In this document: positions 57,987 to 64,000 of the stretch, one piece after another
Numbering within the stretch: position 1 is the first letter of the stretch
How the letters are laid out: each line of letters begins with the position of its first letter
NCBI GenBank assembly: GCA_016235155.1
Contig: JACRLW010000026.1
Location: 15,771 to 79,770 of the forward strand
DNA from: Planctomycetota bacterium
GTDB lineage: Bacteria > Planctomycetota > UBA1135 > UBA2386
Length of the DNA: 64,000 bases
Direction of reading: 5' to 3'
Translations under genes and position numbers: made by a program
The notes under the pieces: generated by a model
Databases searched by the model: none
Told to the model about the DNA's origin: nothing
The model's input: the letters and a program-made list of their open reading frames with translations, nothing else

Positions 57987-60970
57987 TTGCCGGCGGCCGC
58001 TCGGGAGGACTCGTGCAGCAAGCGGTAGCGCTCGCAGATCGCGACGCGCTGCGCCTCGGGCATCAGGGGGAGCACGCTCCCGAAGTCCTGGCCGGTGGTG
58101 ACGCGCAGCATGCGGCCGGCGAGCGCGCGAAGATGCGGCTGTCCGAGTTCGGTGACCAGGCGCGTAAGTTCGGGGACGGCCGCCGTGCCGCCGTCAGCGA
58201 CCAGTATCGCTGCGTTCAGCGTGTGGCTGACCCCGGCCCGCGCCAGGGCATCCAGGAACCACGCGGCCTGCGAGCGATCGCGGCTGTCGACCCACCACTG
58301 CCGGAGCGACTCGGCGCGCGCGTTGTCCGCCGTCGTGTCGTGCCCGGTGATCGAAGCGATCGCGGCGACGACCCGCAGGCGACCGCCGTCCACCTCGAGC
58401 ATCGCGAGGAGCTCCTGCAGCGCGGCGGGATCCTGGAAGTCGGCTAGCGCGAGCGCCACGAGTCCTCGCACCAGCGGATCGGGATCCTGCAGGTGCGCGC
58501 GCAGCGCAGGCGATGCGAGGTGGTCCCCCTGCTGGCGCAGCATCTCGAGCGCGATCGAGCCCAGCGTGTCGTCCTTGCGCAGCGAGACGAGTTCGGCGAG
58601 CGCGAACGCCGCCTCCGGCTGACGCAGTGCACCGAGCGCACGCACCAGCGCGACGCGATCCGCGTCGTCCGGCGTCGCCATCGCCTGCCGCAGCGCCGTG
58701 AACACCCCGTCGCCGCCGAGCTGGCCGAGTGCGATCCACGTTGCGCGGCGCAGGGCGGGCGCGAGCGGCGCTTCGTCGATCAATGCGAGCAGCGGACCAC
58801 GAGCATCGGGTGCGCGCATCGCGCCGAGCGCGCGCACCGCGGCTTCGCGCAGTTCGACGGCCTCGCTCGAATCGCGCGCGATCGCGAGCAGCGGCGTCGT
58901 GGCGCGCAGGTCCTTGGCGCGGCCGATCTCCTCCATCGCAGCTCGCCGGACTTCCGGCGGCGACCCGGTCAGGCACGCGATCAGGCGATCCTGGCCCAAC
59001 AGCGCGAAGACCCTGGGCAGCACGGCGTCGGCGTCGCGATCGGCCACGTCGTGGGCACGTGCGGCGTCGACCGCGGCGCGCCAGGTCGCCTCGCCTGGGA
59101 CGAGCAACGCGAGTTCGACGAGCCGGAACGAGATCTCGTCCCAGGGCTGGATCGCCTTCGCGGCGGCAAGCAGCAGTTCGCCGTCGGCTTCGCTCGCCGC
59201 GTCCCGCAGGCCGGCTGTCGCCGTGAGTTCCTCGAAGGCGATCAGGCGACGGAGACCGCGCTCGCGGGCGAGCGCCTCGAGCAGGCGACGCCGATCGCGT
59301 GCCGCGCGTTCCGTCGGATCAGCGTGTTGCGCGCGCCACCGCAACTCGGCGCGCCAGAACGCCGCCGCGTCGGGTTCGTGTGACGGATCGCGCCAGAGTT
59401 GCCAGCGCTGGGAGCGGGCGACGGTCTCGACCTGCGCGCCGATGCGGTCGAGCACGTCGCTCTGGATGCGGGGATCGGTGCGCGAGACGGCGGCGCCGAC
59501 CCGCAACGCGAGGCTCCGCGACTCGCCGAGCCGCACTTCGCCGCGTTCCGTCGATGCCAGGCCGGCACCCTGGACCGCGGCGACGAGTGCCAGGATCTCG
59601 TCGTCGGCCAGGAAGACGTCGAGCACGTCGCCGCTCGCGTCGCCGACCGGGGAGCGCTCGCCGCGCAGAACCAACGTGAACTCGTCCCGCCGCCACGTCA
59701 CCGTCGCGAGCCCGGCGTTCGCGGCGTCGATCGCGATGCTGCGCCGCGCGCCGACCGAGACGACCTTGCCCGCGGTGCCCCACCATTCGCGCCACAGCGC
59801 GGTCGAGGTCCCGAAGTCCTGGCCCGAGAAGCGGGCGAGTGTCGCCAGGGCGAGGCCCTTCAAGCGCGCGAGATGCGGGACGAAAGCGGACGGCGCCGCA
59901 ACGTCGACGAGCGCCCCGATCACGTCGTGATCGCGGTACTTCGCGCCGGTGACGTCGTCCGATCGCGCCGCGAGTTCCGCGAGCGCCAACGCGACCGCCG
60001 TCCTCTGGAAGGGATCGGGCATGTCGAGTTCGGTGAGCAACGGCTCGCGCATGTCCTCGGTGAAGAGCGACTGCGCCGGATTCGCGTCCTGGAGCGTCGC
60101 CATCACGACCGAAGCGTAGCCGAAGCTGCGACCGCGCGCGGGGCGTCCCAGAAGCTCTCTCAGATCGGTCAGGTCCGCCACGCCCTGGGCGATGAGCGCG
60201 TCCATCGCCGCTTCCGCGATCACCGCGTCCTCGCCGAGGCTCTCGAGGAGTCGCGTGCGGACGGCGGGCGCCGGTCCGAGCGCCCCGAGCAGCCGCACCG
60301 CCTTGGCCCGGACGTCGCCCTTGCCGTCGCGCGACAACGCGAGGAGGAGCTCCGCGTCCTCGGCGCGGACACGGGACGCCAGCACTCGCGCCGCGTGATG
60401 TCGCACGGGTGCGAGGCTCGCGACCAGACACGAGAACAGCCGCTCCCGCGCGTCGGCCTGCGCGATCATCGCGAGCGTGTCGATCGCGACGTCGATCGAA
60501 CTGCCGAGCGAACGCGTGAGCAGCAGGTACTCGAGATCCGCGGCGTGCTCGCTCCCGCCGAATCGCTGGAGCAGGAGCAGGGCACCGTAGGCGGTGTCCG
60601 CGTCGACGCTGCGCAAGAGGGTGAGCGCGCGCCCCGGCACGTCCTCGTAGGTCCTCCCGATGAACTCCAGGATCGCGGACTGCTTGCTCTCGGGCAGGTG
60701 GAGCGTGCGGCGCAGCCCCTTGAGTTCCTTGCGCAGTTCCTCGTCGTTCCCGCTCGAGGGCGAGGTCGCCGTGCGCGCGCCATCTTGTTCCGCCGGCGGC
60801 CGGGGGTCGGGGAGCACGAGCCGCCCGCCGCCGCCGTGGACGACACGCGATCGCGGGATGACGCGCGTCTCTCCCACGCGGCCGCTGCCTCGCCCCTGCG
60901 CGGGGTCCTGGCCGGATTGCGGATCTTGGACGGCGAGGACCGCGAGCGCGACGAGCGCGAGGCTTTGCAT
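57983..60970 (-). CDS. Large exported HEAT-repeat protein
   Basis: 995 residues with a signal peptide (about 1-17, LALVALAVLAVQDP). It then has two blocks of HEAT repeats. The first is at about 90-350 (GRALTLLRSVDADTAYGALL, VRHHAARVLASRVRAEDAEL, VRAKAVRLLGALGPAPAV). The second is at about 640-930 (VRRAAMEEIGRAKDLRATTP, LREAAVRALGAMRAPDARGP, ADRVALVRALGALRQPEAAF). They are separated by a mixed region rich in beta strands and Trp (WRDPSHEPDAAAFWRAELRW). Each block forms a superhelical scaffold for protein binding. A small membrane protein and a lipoprotein follow with overlaps, so it probably works in a membrane-linked complex. Confidence 0.85.
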   Translation of the reverse strand: MQSLALVALAVLAVQDPQSGQDPAQGRGSGRVGETRVIPRSRVVHGGGGRLVLPDPRPPAEQDGARTATSPSSGNDEELRKELKGLRRTLHLPESKQSAILEFIGRTYEDVPGRALTLLRSVDADTAYGALLLLQRFGGSEHAADLEYLLLTRSLGSSIDVAIDTLAMIAQADARERLFSCLVASLAPVRHHAARVLASRVRAEDAELLLALSRDGKGDVRAKAVRLLGALGPAPAVRTRLLESLGEDAVIAEAAMDALIAQGVADLTDLRELLGRPARGRSFGYASVVMATLQDANPAQSLFTEDMREPLLTELDMPDPFQRTAVALALAELAARSDDVTGAKYRDHDVIGALVDVAAPSAFVPHLARLKGLALATLARFSGQDFGTSTALWREWWGTAGKVVSVGARRSIAIDAANAGLATVTWRRDEFTLVLRGERSPVGDASGDVLDVFLADDEILALVAAVQGAGLASTERGEVRLGESRSLALRVGAAVSRTDPRIQSDVLDRIGAQVETVARSQRWQLWRDPSHEPDAAAFWRAELRWRAQHADPTERAARDRRRLLEALARERGLRRLIAFEELTATAGLRDAASEADGELLLAAAKAIQPWDEISFRLVELALLVPGEATWRAAVDAARAHDVADRDADAVLPRVFALLGQDRLIACLTGSPPEVRRAAMEEIGRAKDLRATTPLLAIARDSSEAVELREAAVRALGAMRAPDARGPLLALIDEAPLAPALRRATWIALGQLGGDGVFTALRQAMATPDDADRVALVRALGALRQPEAAFALAELVSLRKDDTLGSIALEMLRQQGDHLASPALRAHLQDPDPLVRGLVALALADFQDPAALQELLAMLEVDGGRLRVVAAIASITGHDTTADNARAESLRQWWVDSRDRSQAAWFLDALARAGVSHTLNAAILVADGGTAAVPELTRLVTELGQPHLRALAGRMLRVTTGQDFGSVLPLMPEAQRVAICERYRLLHESSRAAAGK

Positions 60971-61033
60971 CGATGCAGGATTCGGCGGGGCGCGACCACG
61001 CACGGGGCGAGCGGCGGGTCGGAGGGGGCGGGG

Positions 61034-61041
61034 ACTATAAC
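61034..61041. promoter_or_regulatory. Overlapping divergent -10 elements for nfi and the HEAT protein
   Basis: ACTATAAC reads TATAAC (61036-61041) on the plus strand, ending 10 bases before the nfi ATG, and TATAGT (61039-61034) on the minus strand toward the HEAT protein, about 65 bases before its ATG. This is the most AT-rich spot in the gap. Confidence 0.5.
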
Positions 61042-61051
61042 GGATCCCTGC

Positions 61052-61780
61052 ATGACGCCCGCCGCCGTGCGCGCCGCGCTCGCCCACCCCGCCGGGCTGT
61101 CAACCGCCGCGGCGATCGAACTCCAACACGCGGCGCGGCCCCTGGTCGTCGCGACCGGGATCCGCGGCACACCGCGTCTCGTCGCCGGCATCGACGTCTC
61201 GATCGCCTCCGGCGCGGCGCACGCGGCCGTCGCGCTGTTCGATCTCGAGCGGTGGCGCGTCGTCGAGATCGCGCGCGCCGGCGCGGCCGTGACCTTCCCG
61301 TACGTTCCCGGACTGCTCGCCTTTCGCGAGGTGCCCGTCGTACTCGCGGCTTGGCGGCGACTGCGCACGCGACCCGATCTGCTCCTCGTCGACGGCCACG
61401 GCACGATCCACCCCCGCCGTTTCGGGCTGGCGTGCCACCTCGGCGTCGTGCTCGACCTTCCCGCGATCGGCGTCGGCAAGACGCGACTCTGCGGTCAAGC
61501 GCGCCAGCCGGGACCGCGACGCGGCGCCGCGACGCGCGTCCTGCTCGGCGGCGAGGTCGTCGGCCGGCTCCTGCGCACGCGCGACGGTGTTGCGCCGTTG
61601 TGGATCTCGATCGGCCACCGGATCACGTTGGACGACGCCGTGCGCATGACGCTGCGCTGCGGTTCGCGCTTCCGCCTGCCCGATCCGATCCGCGCCGCGC
61701 ACGCCGCGGCGGCGGGCAACGACATCGACATCGCGAGCGTGCGCCGGAAGAATGCCCCGCCTCGAAGCCGCCCGGCATGA
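61052..61780 (+). CDS. nfi: Endonuclease V
   Basis: 242 residues. Endonuclease V cleaves one base 3' of deaminated bases (mainly hypoxanthine). VAGIDVSIASGAAHAAVALF holds the first catalytic Asp, TFPYVPGLLAFREVPVVLAA the PYxP wedge and the next Glu, and LLVDGHGTIHPRRFGLACHL the DGHG and HPRR block. IGVGKTRLCG and ISIGHRITLDDAV complete the fold. ATG 61052 lies 10 bases after a TATAAC -10 word. Its stop overlaps the next gene (ATGA). Confidence 0.95.
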   Translation: MTPAAVRAALAHPAGLSTAAAIELQHAARPLVVATGIRGTPRLVAGIDVSIASGAAHAAVALFDLERWRVVEIARAGAAVTFPYVPGLLAFREVPVVLAAWRRLRTRPDLLLVDGHGTIHPRRFGLACHLGVVLDLPAIGVGKTRLCGQARQPGPRRGAATRVLLGGEVVGRLLRTRDGVAPLWISIGHRITLDDAVRMTLRCGSRFRLPDPIRAAHAAAAGNDIDIASVRRKNAPPRSRPA

Positions 61781-62226
61781 CCGAGAAACGCCCACGCCGC
61801 ATCCTGCGCCGCCTGTCGATCGTCGTCGTCCTGACGGCGGTCGTCATCCAGTTCGTCCCGGTCGACCGCGGCAATCCGCCGATCGACCCGTCGCTGCAGC
61901 TGACGGCGCCGCAGGACGTGCTCGCCGTCCTGAAGCGATCGTGCTGGGACTGTCACTCGCACGAGACCATTTGGCCCTGGTACTCGTACGTCGCACCGAT
62001 CTCTTGGTTCGTCGCGAACCACGTGCACGAGGGACGCGAGAAGCTGAACTTCTCGACGTGGCTCGACGAGTATCCCGACGACGTCGACCAGGAAGACGCG
62101 CGCGACGAATGCTGGGACGAGGTGAAGAAGGGCAAGATGCCGCTGCGCAGCTACCTGATCTCGCATCGCGACGCAGATCTGAGCGACGCCGACAAGGCGC
62201 TCTTGAAGGCCTGGGCCGCTCGCTGA
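61777..62226 (+). CDS. Membrane-anchored haem-binding domain protein
   Basis: This 149-residue protein has an N-terminal membrane helix (about 13-29, LSIVVVLTAVVIQFVPV). A haem-binding domain of the PF14376 type follows: VLKRSCWDCHSHETIWPWY with a single CWDCH c-type haem site at about residues 56-60, SYVAPISWFVANHVHEGREK, and LNFSTWLDEY. Such domains are found in planctomycete and bacteroidete cytochrome-like proteins and sit outside the membrane. It is cotranslated with endonuclease V through an ATGA overlap, a strange partner, so the link may be only operon packing. Confidence 0.9.
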   Translation: MTEKRPRRILRRLSIVVVLTAVVIQFVPVDRGNPPIDPSLQLTAPQDVLAVLKRSCWDCHSHETIWPWYSYVAPISWFVANHVHEGREKLNFSTWLDEYPDDVDQEDARDECWDEVKKGKMPLRSYLISHRDADLSDADKALLKAWAAR

Positions 62227-63896
62227 GGGGGCCCGCGACCGATCAGCGCGGCCCGAGCGCTTCGAACAACGGCGCGAGCCCGGCCTCGTGTCGTCGCCAT
62301 GCCGCCACCGAGGTGCGGAACAGCGGCCGCTTGACCTGAAGCATGCTCGCCGTGCGCACGATCCGATCCGTCTCGTGGGACCGCAGGCAGCCCTCGTGCC
62401 ACTCGAGACCGACGAAATCCAACAAGCGTCGCGGCGAAGGGCTGATCGCCCGCGAAGGTCTGGCGGAAGATCGACCAGCAGTTGTCCCGCGCGTCGCGGA
62501 TGCAGTGCACGATCTTCGCGTTCGGCAGCATTGCCGCGATCGCGCCGAGCTGGAGGAAGTTGCCCGGGCACTTGTCGACGATGCGCTCGCTGTGCGGCGC
62601 GAGCGGGCGCACCGCGGCGAGGTACTCCGCGGCGCCCTCGCGCAGGATCCGTTCATCGAGCGCGAGCGCCGGATCGGCGAGTTCGGGATGACGACGCACG
62701 ATCGTCTCGACCTCGTAGAGCTCTCCGGCTCCGAACACGCGCGGATGCGTCGCGAGGATCTGCTCGGTCATCGACGTGTTCGACCGCGGCATCCCGAGCA
62801 CGAAGATCATCCCGGGATCGGGATCCCCACGTCCGCGCAGGCGCTCCACGGTGGCACGGTCCCAGCGCCGCCGGATCGCGGCGAACTGGGCGCGGGCGTC
62901 GTCGATGCTCCAGCGGATCGTGGCGCGCCGTGCGGCGTTGCCCCGCAGCAGCGCCTGGAACGAACCGCCCGCGTCGCCGAGATCGCCGCGGACCTTCGAC
63001 ACCGCAAACCAGAGTTCGTCCTCCGGCACCCCGGCGTTCTGGGGATCCGCGGCCGCCTGCTCCAGCCAGCGCACGTGGTCGTCTGGTTCGGTGAAGGTCT
63101 TGGTGAGGCACAACGGGATCCGCGCGGAATGGAACCGTGGTTCGATCCGGACCGCTGCCTCGTAGGCGGCGACGGCCTCTTCGCTGCGGCCGGCTTCGCG
63201 CAGCACCTGCCCGAGGTTCAGACGCAGCCCCGCCATGCGCGGCGCGAGCGCGATCGCCTTCTCGTAGCAGTGGATCGCGCGCTGCGAGTCGTTGCGGAGC
63301 CGCGCCAGCGTGCCCGCTCCGTTCCACAGTTCGGGCATGCCGGGCGCGACGGCGAGAGCGGCGTCGAGGAGCCGTTGCGTTTCCTCGATCCGCTTCTCGT
63401 TCATGCGCAGCATCGCGAGGTTGTGCATCGCGCGTGCTGCACGCGGATCGAGTTCGATCGCCTTCTCGTACGCCGCGGCCGACGCCGCCGCGTCGAGCAA
63501 CTTCTCGCAACAGACGCCGAGGTTGAACCATCCGAGGCTGCTCCTCGGGTCGAGCCGGACCATCCGCTCGAAACACGGCCGTGCCGCGCGGAACTTGTTC
63601 TGCGCGAAGAGGAGGTTGCCCTTCGTCGCGTGGTGCGACGGGTTCTTGTCGTCGAGCTTGATCGCCTTGTCGATCGATTCGAGCGCCGCATCGAACCGGC
63701 TCTGCGCGGCCAGCGCGCCGGCGAGGTAGGCGTGCGCGTCCGCGTAAGCCCGGTCGGCCTTGATCGCGGCGCGGAAGATCTGCTCGGCCTGGGGATACTG
63801 CCCCGCGCGTTGCGCGGCGAGTCCCTGCTGCAGGAGGAAGCGGACGTCGCCGCCCGACCTGGGGAACGGTGTGCCTGGAGAACCTGGACGCGTCAT
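62151..63896 (-). CDS. TPR-sulfotransferase, C terminus broken by deletion/frameshift
   Basis: The first 280 residues are TPR repeats (GLAAQRAGQYPQAEQIFRAA; ESIDKAIKLDDKNPSHHATK; AAYEKAIELDPRAARAMHNL). From about residue 360 it is a sulfotransferase: IFVLGMPRSNTSMTEQILAT (the PAPS 5'-phosphosulfate loop, with the usual G/S-T replaced by N-T), HPRVFGAGELYEVE, IVDKCPGNFLQLGAIAAMLP and NAKIVHCIRDARDNCWSIFR (3'-phosphate Arg/Ser region). After FAGDQPFA the frame becomes random sequence to a stop at 62151. The proper ending is in another frame (see 62243-62431). It may sulfate a surface protein or glycan. Start ATG 63896, with a TATCCT word 14 bases upstream. Confidence 0.82.
   Translation of the reverse strand: MTRPGSPGTPFPRSGGDVRFLLQQGLAAQRAGQYPQAEQIFRAAIKADRAYADAHAYLAGALAAQSRFDAALESIDKAIKLDDKNPSHHATKGNLLFAQNKFRAARPCFERMVRLDPRSSLGWFNLGVCCEKLLDAAASAAAYEKAIELDPRAARAMHNLAMLRMNEKRIEETQRLLDAALAVAPGMPELWNGAGTLARLRNDSQRAIHCYEKAIALAPRMAGLRLNLGQVLREAGRSEEAVAAYEAAVRIEPRFHSARIPLCLTKTFTEPDDHVRWLEQAAADPQNAGVPEDELWFAVSKVRGDLGDAGGSFQALLRGNAARRATIRWSIDDARAQFAAIRRRWDRATVERLRGRGDPDPGMIFVLGMPRSNTSMTEQILATHPRVFGAGELYEVETIVRRHPELADPALALDERILREGAAEYLAAVRPLAPHSERIVDKCPGNFLQLGAIAAMLPNAKIVHCIRDARDNCWSIFRQTFAGDQPFAATLVGFRRSRVARGLPAVPRDGSDRAHGEHASGQAAAVPHLGGGMATTRGRARAVVRSARAALIGRGPPQRAAQAFKSALSASLRSASRCEIR
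62243..62431 (-). pseudogene. Out-of-frame C-terminal remnant of the TPR-sulfotransferase
   Basis: This minus-strand frame reads RRLLDFVGLEWHEGC, then HETDRIVRTASMLQVKRPLF, then SVAAWRRHEAGLAPLFEAL, and stops at 62243. These are the standard last motifs of TPR-linked sulfotransferases (the LLxFxGLxWxxxC and RTASxxQVRxPxY blocks). They start where the 5' frame loses sense, near 62432-62441. About 40-45 residues that normally lie between the two parts are missing, so one deletion of about 130 bases that also changes frame explains both. Confidence 0.75.
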
Positions 63897-63910
63897 GTCG
63901 CGGGCGCCGG

Positions 63911-63916
63911 AGGATA
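63911..63916 (-). promoter_or_regulatory. Putative -10 element (TATCCT) of the TPR-sulfotransferase
   Basis: TATCCT on the minus strand ends 14 bases before ATG 63896. Similar TATCCT serves the ECF sigma gene. The predicted leader is under 10 bases. Confidence 0.35.
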
Positions 63917-63965
63917 CCCGTGAAGTTCTTGGGCGGCGGGCTACGTTCGCGACCTCGGTGCGACC

Positions 63966-64000
63966 ATGACCAGCGATCCGACGGACTTCGATCCGACGAA
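63966..64000 (+). CDS. Start of a plus-strand gene (cut by window end)
   Basis: ATG 63966 opens a frame MTSDPTDFDPT that runs off the window. TACGTT at 63942-63947 lies 18 bases upstream as a possible -10. Divergent from the TPR-sulfotransferase. Only 11 codons are visible, so this call depends on position alone and no function can be given. Confidence 0.35.
   Translation, partial: MTSDPTDFDPT

Noticed and set aside
1-64000. CRISPR arrays, insertion sequences, prophage genes, tRNA or rRNA genes
   Set aside because: No spaced direct repeats, transposase or integrase motifs, or tRNA/rRNA-like sequences were seen; nearly all bases are in recognisable protein genes. Short structured RNAs could still be missed by eye.

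Overview
The window is about 70% GC, nearly all coding and bacterial. It most resembles a member of the Planctomycetota (PVC group). The evidence is a division/cell-wall cluster that stops at murB without ftsQ, ftsA or ftsZ, an ECF-type sigma factor fused to a membrane segment and a long exported regulatory region, and many secreted or HEAT-repeat proteins of no obvious function. This assignment is inference, because no rRNA or other marker for placement is present. Genes are tightly packed, often with 1- or 4-base stop/start overlaps, and no gene-free stretch reaches 300 bases.

Layout: 1-9.4 kb holds a truncated secreted protein, a GAF protein, a large exported protein with a glycosidase-like middle, an ECF sigma/anti-sigma pair and the sigma-factor fusion. 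9.4-13.3 kb is a minus-strand operon (amidohydrolase, LarE-like PP-loop enzyme, M28 peptidase). 13.3-15.4 kb is a two-gene ATPase + HNH nuclease unit resembling the Septu (PtuAB) anti-phage system. 15.4-18.6 kb holds a sugar-nucleotidyltransferase and a VCBS/FG-GAP lipoprotein. 18.8-24.6 kb is an eight-gene minus-strand run (two GNATs, PIG-L deacetylase, RlmI-like methyltransferase, thiS, thiG, CPBP protease, gamma-carbonic anhydrase).

24.6-29.8 kb is the nusA-infB-DUF503-rbfA translation operon. It has a recognisable promoter, a strong leader hairpin and an apparent -1 frameshift in infB. 30.8-33.2 kb carries selA-selD. SelD reads through an in-frame UGA at its active-site position, with a SECIS-like hairpin just downstream, so SelD is probably itself a selenoprotein. 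The selA copy lacks about 20 conserved residues. Divergent from selA are recJ and polA.

40.3-53.8 kb is the dcw cluster, in transcription order mraZ-rsmH-ftsL-ftsI-murE-murF-mraY-ftsW-(triple LysM protein)-murG-murC-murB. It makes meso-DAP-type peptidoglycan precursors and probably has a MraZ-controlled promoter. 54-64 kb holds HEAT-repeat proteins, lipoproteins, a GNAT-like protein, endonuclease V overlapping a haem-binding protein, and a TPR-sulfotransferase broken near its C terminus. Many promoters look like GC-TAnnnT about 7-12 bases before the start codon, which suggests frequent leaderless transcription.
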